A stretch of 64,000 nt of DNA from Oscillospiraceae bacterium (GTDB lineage Bacteria; Bacillota; Clostridia; Oscillospirales; Oscillospiraceae). How positions within the stretch are numbered: the first letter of the stretch is position 1; each line of letters opens with the position of its first letter. The notes beneath the pieces are model-generated. The model was not told the origin of the DNA. It worked only from the letters and a program-made list of their open reading frames with translations, and ran no database searches. This document shows positions 41,148-50,134 of this stretch, in pieces. The stretch is taken from the NCBI GenBank assembly GCA_910575505.1, contig CAJTFK010000018.1:1-64000 (forward strand), written 5' to 3'. Position numbers and translations under genes: made by a program.

Positions 41148-41182
41148 AGGGCGGCCGGACGAGGTTCGGCCGTCCTCTTTTT
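41148..41182 (+). terminator. Terminator after DUF4830 gene
   Basis: A 12-bp stem (41148-41159 with 41165-41176; AGGGCGGCCGGA / TTCGGCCGTCCT) with a 5-nt loop and CTTTTTC. Confidence 0.8.
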
Positions 41183-41280
41183 CGCCGGATGTGTCGAAAC
41201 AAACAAAAGTTTCAGAAACGAGAAATATGACTGGAATTTACAGCCCGGGCATGTTATACTGTCTGGTATGTCCGGACTGT

Positions 41281-41447
41281 GAACCTGTATTCACAACCGC
41301 TGCACGCCGTCTGGACGGTCTTTTTCCCTCCATACTGCGCCGGTTTCCCTTGCCATGCGTCAGTATGGCTGCGAGTGCGAAAGATCTCCTTGTCTGACGG
41401 GAAAAATCTTCGTCCATCCGGTATCCCCCGGTTATGAATACAGGTTC
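41281..41447. repeat. 167-bp element with 13-bp terminal inverted repeats (copy 1)
   Basis: Ends GAACCTGTATTCA (41281-41293) and TGAATACAGGTTC (41435-41447) are perfect inverted repeats. The interior aligns with the element at 59334-59493 (shared CTTTTTCCC, GGTTTCCC, ATCTT/TTTGT, CAGGAAAAAT-like and ATCCCCCGG blocks) and has an internal CCATACTG/CAGTATGG arm. It lies 32 nt upstream of the uppP start and carries no gene. MITE-like or structured intergenic repeat. Confidence 0.75.
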
Positions 41448-41479
41448 TGAAATCTGCGAACGTTAGGAGCGTGAGTGCT

Positions 41480-42325
41480 TTGACCCTGTTATCCTCCATT
41501 CTTCTGGGCGTCATCCAGGGCGTCACGGAATTTCTGCCGGTGTCCAGCTCCGGCCATCTGGCCATTGCGGAGCACCTTTTGGGACAGACCACGGAAATCC
41601 CGGGGTTTTTTGATGTGCTGCTCCATCTGGGCACCCTGGCGGCGGTGTTCGTTGCCTATTGGGAGGATATCCGGGAGATGGTTCTGGAGTTCTTCGACGG
41701 GGCCGCCGATATTCTCCATGGAACCACGCCCACGCCGGTGCCCCCGGCCCGGCGGATGATTCTGCTGATTGTGGCGGGGACTCTGCCCCTGTTCGCGGTG
41801 CTGCCGGTGATGGATCAGGTGGAGGGCCTGGGGGACAACATGTATTTCGTGGCGGCGGCGCTGCTGGTCACAGGCTGCCTGCTCTTCGCCAGCGACCGGG
41901 TCCGCCGGGGCCGGAAGACGGAGCGGACCGCCTCGCTTCTGGACGCGCTGCTGGTGGGCGTGGGCCAGGCCGTGGCAACCTGTCCCGGCATCTCCCGCTC
42001 CGGCACCACCATCACAGCCGGGTGCTTCGTGGGCTTCGAGCGGAAGTTTGCCGTCCGCTACTCCTTCCTGATGTCCATTCCCGCCATTCTTGGGGCCAAC
42101 ATCCTGAGCCTGAAGAAGGCCGTTGAGGCCGGCGTTCTCTGGGAGGAGGTTCCCATTTACCTGGTGGGCGTGGCGGTGTCGGCGGTGGTGGGCTACGCCT
42201 GCATCCGCCTGCTGAAGCTGATTGCGGAACGGGGCAAATTCGGCTTCTTCGCCTATTACTGCTGGCTGGCCGGCGTGGTGACGCTGGTGCTGATTGTCTT
42301 CCAGAGAGCAGGCAGCGCTGTCTGA
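41480..42325 (+). CDS. uppP: Undecaprenyl-diphosphatase
   Basis: Recycles the undecaprenyl carrier lipid of cell-wall synthesis and gives bacitracin tolerance. The 281-residue polytopic protein has the family motifs GVIQGVTEFLPVSSSGHLAI (N-terminal, catalytic Glu/Ser region) and PGISRSGTTITAG. Start taken as TTG 41480 (MTLLSSILLGVIQG), about nine nt from AGGAG; the GTG at 41471 abuts the ribosome site. The 167-bp repeat sits just upstream and may contribute or block promoter sequence. Confidence 0.95.
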   Translation: MTLLSSILLGVIQGVTEFLPVSSSGHLAIAEHLLGQTTEIPGFFDVLLHLGTLAAVFVAYWEDIREMVLEFFDGAADILHGTTPTPVPPARRMILLIVAGTLPLFAVLPVMDQVEGLGDNMYFVAAALLVTGCLLFASDRVRRGRKTERTASLLDALLVGVGQAVATCPGISRSGTTITAGCFVGFERKFAVRYSFLMSIPAILGANILSLKKAVEAGVLWEEVPIYLVGVAVSAVVGYACIRLLKLIAERGKFGFFAYYCWLAGVVTLVLIVFQRAGSAV

Positions 42326-42394
42326 GGACGGATTCGGACGCATAAGAGAATCCCCGGTGGGACGGGGGAAAACCAAAAACGGAGGTACATACCT

Positions 42395-45034
42395 GTGGCG
42401 ACCTCAACACAAAAGCGTACATCAACAAAACAGGGTTCCAGGAGCTCCGCCGGCAGCCGGAAGAGCAGCGGAAGCCGGCAGAGCCAAAAACAACGCCCCG
42501 TCCGCCGGGAGGTGGCGGGGGGCGTTCTGCTGGCGCTGGCTCTCTTTGTGTTTGTCAGCTATTTCGGCGTCAAGGCCCTGTTTATTGATTTGATGAGCAC
42601 CCTCATCAAGGGCCTGTTTGGCTATGGCTACTGGATTTCCGGTCCGGCACTGCTGCTGGCGGGGCTGATCCTGGTGTTCCACCACGGCAGGCCGGTGCGG
42701 CTGCGGGCGTCCTGCGCCCTGCTGCTGCCGCTGTTCTTCGGCGCGCTCACCCATATGGTTATCTGCAAGGAGATTTATGCCCCCTCCTTTTTCGGCCTGC
42801 TGAAAACCATCTGGACCGACGGCGTGGCCCTGAAGTCCGGCGGCGCTGTTTCCGGCGTGCTGGCCAACGGCTCTGTGGCGGTGTTTTCCAGGCTGGCGTC
42901 GGTAATCCTCTTCACGGTGCTCTTTGTGGTGCTGCTGATGATTTCCTTCCGGCTGACCTGGGCGGCGCTGCTGGAGAAGCACCGCCAGCGTCCTCAGTAC
43001 GAGGAGGAGGAAACGCCGGCCATCAAGGTCACGCCTGTGGACCCGCCCCGGCGGCGTGCCGCCGGGGCCAAGCCCCAGATTGATATTCCCCTGGACGGCG
43101 AGGCGCCGCCGCCCCGGCGGGAGAGGGAGAAGAGCCGTTTTACCGGCTTCTTCCGCCATAAATCCGAGGACCAGCGGACCCCGGACCAGATTCTGACGGC
43201 CCATGCCGAGACCGTCCGGGACGAGCCCGAGGAGGCCGTCAAGAGCCCTGAGCCCGTTCGGGAAGCACCCAGGCCGGTGCCGGAGCCTGCGGTTGCCGCC
43301 GTCCCGGAGCCGGCGACGGAAATCCGCACACCGGCGATACCCGAAAGAGAAGATATCCCGGCCCAGCCCAAAACGCCTGAGCCTGTCCGGGAGACTCCCA
43401 AAGAACCCCCCAAAGAGACGCCCAAACCGGAGACCTTCGGCCGGACCAGCAAGGCAGAGACTGCCAAGGAGGTGGCGGCTCAGACCGCCGCCGTGGCGGC
43501 GGAGATCGAGGAGAAACTGGCGGCAGAGGAAGGCGCTTATCAGTATCCTCCCATCGACCTGCTGCGGCAGAGCAGCGGGGAGAACCATGTGGAGGCCGGA
43601 GCGGAGCTGCGGAACAACTCCCGCCGCCTGGCGGAGACCCTGACCAGCTTCGGCGTGGATGCCGCCCCCGGCGACGTCATCCACGGGCCGTCTGTCACCC
43701 GTTACGAGTTCGTTCTGGAGCAGGGGGTGAAGCTGTCCAAAATCACCAATCTGGCTGACGACATCGCCCTGGCCCTGGGAGCCACCGGCGTGCGTATCGC
43801 CCCCATTCCGGACAAAATCTCTGTGGTGGGCATTGAGGTGCCCAACAAGCAGGTGACGCCGGTGCTGATCCGGGACGTCATCGAGTCCCGGGAGTTCTCC
43901 GGCCATAAGTCCCAGTCCGCCTTTGCCCTGGGCCGGGATATCGGGGGCCGGAACGTCATCGGAGACATCGGGACGCTGCCCCACGTGCTGATTGCCGGCA
44001 CCACCGGTTCCGGCAAATCCGTGTGCACCAACTCCCTGATTATCAGTCTGCTCTTCAAGTCCACGCCGGAGGAGGTCCGCTTTATCATGGTGGACCCCAA
44101 AATGGTGGAGCTGGCCCCTTACAACGGCATCCCCCATCTGCTGATTCCCGTGGTGACGGACCCCAAGAAGGCCGCCGGAGCCCTGCAGTGGGCGGTGTTT
44201 GAGATGATGAAGCGCTACAAGACCTTCTCTGAGCACGGCGTGAAGAAGCTGGAGGAGTTCAACCGTCTGGCCCGGCAGCGGGAGGACCTGGAGCCCCTGC
44301 CCAGCGTGGTGGTGGTCATCGACGAGCTGGCGGACCTGATGCTGGTGGCGGCCAAGGAGGTGGAGGAATCCATCTGCCGGGTGGCCCAGATGGGCCGCGC
44401 CGCCGGAATGCACCTGGTCATTGCCACCCAGCGGCCCTCTGCCGACGTGATTACCGGCTTGATGAAGGCCAATATTCCCAGCCGCATCGCCTTCGCCGTG
44501 GCCTCCTCTCTGGAGTCCCGCATCATTCTGGACAATACCGGCGCGGAGAAACTGGTGGGCCGGGGCGACATGCTCTATGCCCCTCTGGGGGCGGGCAAGC
44601 CTCAGCGGGTTCAGGGCTGCTTCATCACCCCGGAGGAGATTGAACAGGTAGTGGCCTTTGTCAAGCAGACCGGTGAAGCCCGGTATGACGACGAGGTGAT
44701 TGCCAGGATTGAGGAATCTGTCCAGGAAAAGGGAGGCAAGGGCGGAAAGGCCTCTGCCGAGCCGGAGCCCAGCGAGGAGGACGAACTGCTGCCCGCCGCC
44801 GTGGAGGTCATCCTGGAGACGGGACAGGCCTCTGTGTCCATGCTCCAGCGGCGGCTGAAGCTGGGCTATTCCCGAGCCGCCCGGCTGGTGGACCAGATGG
44901 AGGAACGGGGCTATGTGGGCCCCTTCGAGGGGTCCAAGCCCCGGCAGCTTCTGATTACAAAGGAGAAGTGGCAGGAGATGAAGATGGGCGGAACCGGCAA
45001 AGACGCGCCGGAGGAGCCGCCGGAAGAGGAGTGA
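42395..45034 (+). CDS. DNA translocase FtsK/SpoIIIE
   Basis: An 879-residue hexameric DNA pump. N-terminal membrane part with about four helices (35-200), a Pro/Glu-rich linker (about 215-370), the motor with Walker A GTTGSGKSVCTNSL (about 534-547), Walker B VVVIDELADLM and the SRIAFAVASSLESRIILD loop, and a C-terminal winged-helix gamma domain (VEVILETGQASVSMLQRRLKLGYSRAARLVDQMEERG; fragments) that reads KOPS/SRS. GTG 42395 has GGAGG nine nt upstream. In a spore former it would pump chromosome into the forespore and clear the division septum. Follows uppP by 70 nt. Confidence 0.94.
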   Translation: MATSTQKRTSTKQGSRSSAGSRKSSGSRQSQKQRPVRREVAGGVLLALALFVFVSYFGVKALFIDLMSTLIKGLFGYGYWISGPALLLAGLILVFHHGRPVRLRASCALLLPLFFGALTHMVICKEIYAPSFFGLLKTIWTDGVALKSGGAVSGVLANGSVAVFSRLASVILFTVLFVVLLMISFRLTWAALLEKHRQRPQYEEEETPAIKVTPVDPPRRRAAGAKPQIDIPLDGEAPPPRREREKSRFTGFFRHKSEDQRTPDQILTAHAETVRDEPEEAVKSPEPVREAPRPVPEPAVAAVPEPATEIRTPAIPEREDIPAQPKTPEPVRETPKEPPKETPKPETFGRTSKAETAKEVAAQTAAVAAEIEEKLAAEEGAYQYPPIDLLRQSSGENHVEAGAELRNNSRRLAETLTSFGVDAAPGDVIHGPSVTRYEFVLEQGVKLSKITNLADDIALALGATGVRIAPIPDKISVVGIEVPNKQVTPVLIRDVIESREFSGHKSQSAFALGRDIGGRNVIGDIGTLPHVLIAGTTGSGKSVCTNSLIISLLFKSTPEEVRFIMVDPKMVELAPYNGIPHLLIPVVTDPKKAAGALQWAVFEMMKRYKTFSEHGVKKLEEFNRLARQREDLEPLPSVVVVIDELADLMLVAAKEVEESICRVAQMGRAAGMHLVIATQRPSADVITGLMKANIPSRIAFAVASSLESRIILDNTGAEKLVGRGDMLYAPLGAGKPQRVQGCFITPEEIEQVVAFVKQTGEARYDDEVIARIEESVQEKGGKGGKASAEPEPSEEDELLPAAVEVILETGQASVSMLQRRLKLGYSRAARLVDQMEERGYVGPFEGSKPRQLLITKEKWQEMKMGGTGKDAPEEPPEEE

Positions 45035-45053
45035 CGGGCGAACCGGATTCCTG

Positions 45054-45082
45054 TTGACACGGCGGGGGAACCGGTTTATAAT
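45054..45082 (+). promoter_or_regulatory. Promoter of ribU leader
   Basis: TTGACA (45054-45059), 17-nt spacer, TATAAT (45077-45082): a consensus promoter, just upstream of the FMN aptamer. Confidence 0.9.
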
Positions 45083-45110
45083 CAGGTATGACAACTAAAT
45101 AGTATGAATG

Positions 45111-45216
45111 TCTTCAAGGCAGGGTGAAATTCCCGATCGGCGGTAAAGTCCGCGAGCGCGCAGGCGCTGATTTGGTGTGATTCCAAAACCGACAGTACAG
45201 TCTGGATTAAAGAAGG
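45111..45216 (+). promoter_or_regulatory. FMN riboswitch (RFN element)
   Basis: All conserved RFN blocks are present in order: TCTTCAAGGCAGGGTGAAAT, TCCCGATCGGCGGTAAAGTC, CGCGAGCG, the variable arm CGCGCAGGCG, CTGATTTGGTGTGATTCC, AAAACCGACAGT and the closing GTCTGGATTAAAGAAGG (pieces overlap line breaks). FMN binding should favour the terminator at 45306-45349 and switch ribU off; an ORF-less 90-nt platform separates them. Confidence 0.97.
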
Positions 45217-45305
45217 CGTATGGAATTTGTCAGGGGCTCCTGGCGTTCCGCACGTTCTTTTTCTTCCGGCGGCCTTGCTGACACGCTCCATACGTCCTGA
45301 AAGTA

Positions 45306-45349
45306 AAACACCTAAAGGCATTTTCATGCGTTTAGGTGTTTATCTTTTT
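45306..45349 (+). terminator. Riboswitch-controlled terminator before ribU
   Basis: An 11-bp perfect stem AAACACCTAAA / TTTAGGTGTTT extended by GCAT/ATGC and a TTTC loop, then ATCTTTTTG. The ribU Shine-Dalgarno begins directly after it. Confidence 0.85.
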
Positions 45350-45364
45350 GAGGAGGTATGAATC

Positions 45365-45913
45365 ATGAACCGAAAAATCAAATGTCTCGCATCGGCAGGG
45401 ATGCTCTGCGCCCTGGCCTACGGGGCCGCGGCGGCGGGACGCATTCCCCTAGTGCTCTTCCTGAAGTACGACCCAAAGGATGTGGTGATTGCCGCCGGCG
45501 GGCTGATCTGCGGACCGGTGACCGCGTGCTCCGTGGCGCTGGCTGTTTCGCTGGCCGAGATGTGCACCGTCAGCGAAACCGGGGTCCTGGGCTGCCTCAT
45601 GAATGTCGTTTCAAGCTGCTCCTTCGCCTGCACCGCGGCGCTGGTCTACCGGCGGAAGCGGACCCTGTCCGGCGCAGTCAGGGGACTGCTCTGCGGGTGG
45701 CTGTGCATGGTTTCGGTTATGCTGCCCTGGAACTATCTGATTACCCCCATTTACATGGGCTATCCCAGGGAGGCGGTGGCTGAGCTGCTGATTCCGGTCT
45801 TTCTTCCTTTCAATCTCATAAAGGGCGGCCTGAACGCGGCTATGACCCTGCTGCTGTACCGGCCCCTCATGACGGCGCTGAGACGTGGGGGACTTGTAGA
45901 AGAACCGGAATAA
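45365..45913 (+). CDS. ribU: Riboflavin ECF transporter S component RibU
   Basis: A 182-residue membrane protein with six helices; the layout (MLCALAYGAAAAGRIPLVLFLKYDPKDVVIAAGGLICGP, then ...NLIKGGLNAAMTLLLY near the C-terminus; fragments) is typical of RibU, which binds riboflavin and couples to the EcfAA'T module. The FMN riboswitch directly upstream confirms the substrate. GAGGAGG lies eight nt before ATG 45365. Together with bioY this shows vitamin salvage by group II ECF transporters. Confidence 0.95.
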   Translation: MNRKIKCLASAGMLCALAYGAAAAGRIPLVLFLKYDPKDVVIAAGGLICGPVTACSVALAVSLAEMCTVSETGVLGCLMNVVSSCSFACTAALVYRRKRTLSGAVRGLLCGWLCMVSVMLPWNYLITPIYMGYPREAVAELLIPVFLPFNLIKGGLNAAMTLLLYRPLMTALRRGGLVEEPE

Positions 45914-45967
45914 GCCTGTTCGCGTGTTTGCGCCGCCGGGCATGACCGCCGGAAGTGGAGAAACGGC

Positions 45968-46000
45968 AAACGCCGGAGAAGGTTCTTCTCCGGCGTTTTG
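45968..46000 (+). terminator. Terminator of ribU
   Basis: A 13-bp stem AAACGCCGGAGAA / TTCTCCGGCGTTT with a GGTTC-type loop followed by TTTTG. Confidence 0.85.
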
Positions 46001-46091
46001 TGCGCCGCTGGGGACAGGCTGGAATGTCAGGACGCTGACTGACACAGACCGACGGTGCGCCGTGGTCCGGGGCTGCCTCCGGCGGACAAGC

Positions 46092-46560
46092 TCATGATTT
46101 TTTCTGCGTCAAACAAAATCCGGCGATTCCGCCAATCAGGGCAAGCGGCGCGATTCTGAGAGACGGCCACTCAAACGCGTAAAACGCTGTTCCGATGACC
46201 GCGGTTTCGGGATGGCTGTAATCCCAACCCAGGTAAGGGCTGTTCAATCGGATCAGGGCTGCGAAAATGGCTGCCGAAGCCGCGCACAATAAGATGAAGG
46301 ACCAGGGAAGCAGGGGTTGCCGTCGTGATTTCCTGCGCAAGCTGAAGGCATAGGGGCTCAAGCTTCTGGGAAATGACCCTGACGCTGTTGGTCTTTGCTC
46401 CGGCGTCGGTTTCTCCCGGCAGTACACTCACCGGCGTTTCAAATACCTCTGAAATGGAAATCAGCATCCCGGCATCCGGAACCGACAGACCCTGTTCCCG
46501 TTTCGAGATGGTATGCCTCACCACATTCAGCTTGCCCGTAAGCTCCTCCTGAGAGATGTA
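46092..46560 (-). pseudogene. Broken XRE-family membrane-linked regulator
   Basis: Two overlapping minus-strand frames make one broken gene. One frame (to about 46335) encodes a helix-turn-helix fragment (ISQEELTGKLNVVRHTISKREQGLSVPDAGMLISISEVF...) that lacks the usual first 15 residues. The other, to the stop at 46092, encodes membrane helices (WSFILLCAASAAIFAALI, APLALIGGIAGF) as found at the C-terminus of such regulators. A frameshift near 46335 separates them, and the normal SKWEKG HTH residue W reads R. Clearly non-functional. Confidence 0.75.
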
Positions 46561-46878
46561 TTGTGTAAAGGGCGGTTTCACCAGACCACTGCATCATATT
46601 GACTGGCGGCTCATTTGCGGCAGAATGGCACAGGCTGGAGAAGCGGTGATCGACCAGCAGGAGGGAACCGAAGCGGGAGCGTCCGGGGATGACCTGGGCG
46701 CTCCTTCCTATTTGCAGCACCTCTCAAAGCGCACTTACGCACCACCCGCAAGCGGGCGGTGGTACTGCCGACAGCAGTCGTGTGTTCAAATGGGGACGGC
46801 CTGCCCGCCACCAACAAGCTGCGCCGGGTATATACCGGGGCATTGCTTGCTGCTACTATCTGCTCCTGTAAATGAGGG
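46561..46878. other. Gene-poor stretch between pseudogene and DUF6194 gene
   Basis: No supported gene. It holds a CACCACCCGC/GCGGGCGGTGG hairpin near 46740 and short open frames that look like residue of a lost mobile or regulatory region; nothing could be assigned. Confidence 0.4.
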
Positions 46879-46907
46879 TTGAAAGGTGCTCACAATGGTG
46901 ATATACT
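46879..46907 (+). promoter_or_regulatory. Promoter for DUF6194 gene
   Basis: TTGAAA (46879-46884), 17-nt spacer, TATACT (46902-46907). Confidence 0.65.
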
Positions 46908-46949
46908 TGGTTCATAGTAAATCAGGACATAGAATAGAGGTGTGTCACC

Positions 46950-47396
46950 ACGAAACCGGATGAGATTTTAGGTTATTGCCTTAACAACTTGGAAGGAACA
47001 ATCCTTGTTGAGAGTTGGGGCGAGAAAGGGATTTTTTACAATCCCAATCACGTTTTGAAACGGGGCGTATATGTACTGACGGTCAAGGAAAAAGACGGAA
47101 AGAATGACAGAAGTTCCAACTTGAACCGGCAGGGCATTTACCGTGTGAACTTTGGTCTTAAAAGGCCCACGTTTCAAAAACTATTTGGGCCTGCTCCTGC
47201 GCGTCCCGCAGCAGGCGGGGTTGTAGAGATGCCCTATGACTTTACCGTGATAAATCAATTGTTGCCACACCCTGTCTATGCTTGGATGGGATGGGCCAGT
47301 ATCCTTAATCCGTCTGATTCAGCTTTCAACGAATTAAAGCCGTTGATTCAAGAGGCTTATGAGTTTGCAGCTGAAAAATTCAGAAAAAGAAAATAA
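46950..47396 (+). CDS. DUF6194-family protein with no standard start codon
   Basis: The frame ESWGEKGIFYNPNHVLKRGVYVLTVKEKDG ... FGPAPARPAAGG ... HPVYAWMGW ... LNPS (fragments) is a recognisable DUF6194 protein of unknown function. Homologues begin about MTPDEII; here the matching residues TKPDEILGYCLNNLEG start at ACG 46950, ten nt from AGAGG, with no ATG/GTG/TTG upstream in frame before a stop at 46935-46937. The first standard start is TTG 46989, which removes 13 conserved residues. Either translation starts at TTG or ACG, or the gene is freshly inactivated. AT-rich relative to neighbours. Confidence 0.65.
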   Translation, partial: TKPDEILGYCLNNLEGTILVESWGEKGIFYNPNHVLKRGVYVLTVKEKDGKNDRSSNLNRQGIYRVNFGLKRPTFQKLFGPAPARPAAGGVVEMPYDFTVINQLLPHPVYAWMGWASILNPSDSAFNELKPLIQEAYEFAAEKFRKRK

Positions 47397-47409
47397 TTCC
47401 ATTCTGTCA

Positions 47410-47440
47410 GGGGATTTCATCTTTTGGGTGAAATCCCCCT
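47410..47440 (+). terminator. Hairpin after DUF6194 gene
   Basis: A 10-bp perfect stem GGGGATTTCA / TGAAATCCCC with TCTTTTGGG loop, 14 nt past the stop; no real T-tract. Confidence 0.5.
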
Positions 47441-47712
47441 TGACAAATGCTCTCTTGTGAGAGCCCCTTGGAAATTCTGATGGCCATTATGTTTTCGCTT
47501 AGCATCAGGGAGCGCCTCCTTTCACCGCCATTATACACAGGGAAGTCCGCAGCGGCAAGCAAGGCAAATTAACATGACGGCGTTTTTTTGGTAAGGTCCG
47601 GCGGTTCGGCCTGACACAAGCGGAGTCTGTCTCCGCCGCCCGCGTGAAAAGGAATCTGAAACTGACGTATGAAAGCATCGCTCCAATATGAGTGGGCTAT
47701 GCACAGATTCGG

Positions 47713-47859
47713 TTATTTTCCGTATGCTCTATACAGGAATGTCACAATCTGGCCCCGGGTGCAGGCTGCCTCCGGGCTGAATGCGGTTTCACTGGTGCCG
47801 GCAGTGATTTTTTCACTTGACGCATACGCAGCAGCTGCCTTGTAAACATTTTTATACTA
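47713..47859 (-). pseudogene. C-terminal remnant of an S-layer-homology (SLH) domain
   Basis: Minus-strand codons 47847-47713 read VYKAAAAYASSEKITAGTS, ETAFSPEAACTRGQIVTFLY, RAYGK and stop. The ITAGTSETAFSPEAACTRGQIVTFLYRA string is an unmistakable SLH repeat end; upstream codons are disrupted and no start exists. It is all that is left of a cell-surface protein gene. The rest of the 637-nt spacer 47397-48033 holds no gene I can support. Confidence 0.7.
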
Positions 47860-48033
47860 TTTCGACCGCATGCATAAGCGGTTTTTGTATTGCTGCAGAC
47901 GAAGCGGCATGATGTGCGCACCTGCGTCCGGGCGCAGAGCGGGAAATCAGACTCTTAGCGTGGGGCAAGCCGGCTCCGTTGGGATTGCGCTGTTCCGATG
48001 GCCTGCGTGCCACAGGCTTTCAGGCCGGTGACG

Positions 48034-50082
48034 TCAGTTCAGCGTATCCGCCGCCTGCCTGAAAAGGGCCTCCGCCCGCTCCGCGATGGCGGGACAGGTT
48101 TTGAGGTCCGGGTCCCTGGATAGCAGGCTGTCCGCCTCCTCCTGGGCCTCCTGGAGCAGCTGGGCGTCCATTCCCAGGTCCGCCAGCTTCAGCCCCGGCA
48201 GGCCGTGCTGCCGCTGGCCGAAGAAATCCCCCGGCCCCCGGAGGCGCAGGTCCTCCTCAGCGATTTTGAAGCCGTCGGAGGTTTTGGTCAGCACCCGCAG
48301 CCGCTCCGCTGTCTCTTCGTTTCTGTGGTCGGAAATCAGGATGCAGTAGGACTGATGCTTTCCCCGGCCCACCCGGCCCCGGAGCTGATGGAGCTGGCTG
48401 AGGCCGAAGCGCTCCGCGTTCTCAATGACCATCACAGCGGCGTTGGGCACGTCCACGCCCACCTCGATGACGGTGGTGGACACCAGCACGTCTGTTTCCC
48501 CGGCGGCAAAGGCGGTCATAACGGCGTCCTTCTCCCTGGGCTTCATCTTTCCGTGGACAAAGGCCACCCGCAGGTCGGGGAAGACCTCCCGCTGAAGGGT
48601 CTGGGCGTACTCCGTGACGGCCTTTTTGTCGTCCTCCGGGTCGCCGCTCTCCGTCACCTGGGGGCAGACGATATAGGCCTGCCGCCCCTGGGCGGCCAGC
48701 TTGCGGATGAAGTTGAAAACCCGGGGGTGGTAGCTGCCGGGGACCCGATAGGTCTCCACCGCCTGCCGTCCCGGCGGCAGCTGGTCGATGACGGACACGT
48801 CCAAATCTCCGTACAGAATCAGGGCCAGAGTCCGGGGGATGGGGGTGGCGGACATGACCATGGTGTGGGGGTGAGCCCCCTTGGAGGCCAGGGCCGCCCG
48901 CTGGCTGACGCCGAAGCGGTGCTGCTCGTCGGTGACCACCAGTCCCAGATTGGCGTATTCCACGCTTCCGGTAATCAGGGCGTGGGTGCCGATGGCGAAG
49001 TCAATCTCTCCCGCCGCCAGCTGGGCGGCGATTGTTTTTTTGGCTTTGGCGGCGGTGGACCCAGTGAGCAGGGCACAGCGGACACCCAGGGGCTCCAGCA
49101 GGGGAGAGAGGCCCGCGTAATGCTGCCGGGCCAGAATCTCCGTGGGGGCCATCAGCGCCGCCTGCCGTCCGTTTTTCACGGCGAAGTACACACAGGCCGC
49201 CGCCACCATGGTTTTGCCGGAGCCTACGTCTCCCTGGCAGAGCCGGTTCATGGGCTGGCCGGAGGCCATGTCCGCCAGGGCCTCGTTCACACAGCGCCGC
49301 TGGGCCTCCGTCAGGGTGAAGGGCAGAGCCCGGTAGAAACCGTCCATGTCCACGGCCTGGAGGGGGGCGACGTGAACAACCTCCCGCCGCTTCCGCAGCC
49401 GCCGCAGGCCGATGGTGAAAAGAAACAGCTCCTCAAAGGCCAGCCGCCGCCGGGCCAGGGCCAGGGCCTCGGCGCTCTGAGGAAAGTGGATGTTTTCATA
49501 GGCGAAGCCCGCCTGACAGAGCTGGCGCCGCAGCCGGATTTCGTCGGGGAGCACATCGGGCAGAATGTCCGCGCAGGCGTCCAGCCCCTGGCGGACAGAC
49601 CGGGAGAGGACGGTCTGGCTGACCCCGGCGGTGAGGGGATAGATGGGGACAATGCGGCAGGTGGCCTCCCGTTTTCCCTCGGGCTCCACGATGGGGGCCG
49701 CCATGCGCCAGAGCCGGGGACCGCCCTCCGGCTTGCCGCAGAAAATATAGGTCTCGCCTTTTTTCAGGCTGCTTTTCAGCCAGGACTGATTGAAAAAGGT
49801 GACGTCCAGCTCCCCGGTCTCGTCCACCGCCCGGAGCTTCACCAGGTCCAGCCCCCGGCGGGTGAAGGTGAGGGTGGGAGCCGTGGCCGCCATGGCAGAC
49901 ACACAGGCGGTCTCGCCGGGGACCAGCTCGGCAATGCGGCGGAGGGCCGTCCGGTCCTCATAGCGCCGGGGGAACCAGGAAATCAGGTCCCGCAGGGTAT
50001 GAATGCCCAGCTTTTCCAGGGCCTTGGCCCGCTGCTCGCCCACGCCCTTGATATAGCGCACATCGGTGGTCAGATCTGCCAT
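48034..50082 (-). CDS. recG: ATP-dependent DNA helicase RecG
   Basis: Branch-migrates stalled forks and Holliday junctions. The 682-residue protein has the N-terminal wedge/OB domain (VRYIKGVGEQRAKALEKLGIHTL and about 60-150), helicase domains with Walker A GDVGSGKT, TDEQHRFG (DExH), SATPIPRTL, QLRGRVGRG and the TRG C-terminus GPGDFFGQRQHGLP. ATG 50082 follows AGAGGAGG by seven nt. Downstream of folA on the same strand, behind folA's terminator. Confidence 0.96.
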   Translation of the reverse strand: MADLTTDVRYIKGVGEQRAKALEKLGIHTLRDLISWFPRRYEDRTALRRIAELVPGETACVSAMAATAPTLTFTRRGLDLVKLRAVDETGELDVTFFNQSWLKSSLKKGETYIFCGKPEGGPRLWRMAAPIVEPEGKREATCRIVPIYPLTAGVSQTVLSRSVRQGLDACADILPDVLPDEIRLRRQLCQAGFAYENIHFPQSAEALALARRRLAFEELFLFTIGLRRLRKRREVVHVAPLQAVDMDGFYRALPFTLTEAQRRCVNEALADMASGQPMNRLCQGDVGSGKTMVAAACVYFAVKNGRQAALMAPTEILARQHYAGLSPLLEPLGVRCALLTGSTAAKAKKTIAAQLAAGEIDFAIGTHALITGSVEYANLGLVVTDEQHRFGVSQRAALASKGAHPHTMVMSATPIPRTLALILYGDLDVSVIDQLPPGRQAVETYRVPGSYHPRVFNFIRKLAAQGRQAYIVCPQVTESGDPEDDKKAVTEYAQTLQREVFPDLRVAFVHGKMKPREKDAVMTAFAAGETDVLVSTTVIEVGVDVPNAAVMVIENAERFGLSQLHQLRGRVGRGKHQSYCILISDHRNEETAERLRVLTKTSDGFKIAEEDLRLRGPGDFFGQRQHGLPGLKLADLGMDAQLLQEAQEEADSLLSRDPDLKTCPAIAERAEALFRQAADTLN

Positions 50083-50134
50083 GGGATGCCTCCTCTTCAG
50101 GATTCTTCCGGACCATTATAGCGTGCGGCGCAGG

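Noticed and set aside
42422-45094. 890-codon open frame antisense to ftsK/spoIIIE
   Set aside because: Shadow of a gene with clear motifs on the plus strand; histidine/glycine-rich nonsense typical of antisense frames.
46611-46817. Short minus-strand ORF near a GC hairpin
   Set aside because: No homologue recognised, overlaps a hairpin; probably debris.
48205-50121. Long plus-strand frame antisense to recG
   Set aside because: No domain; recG is unambiguous on the minus strand.
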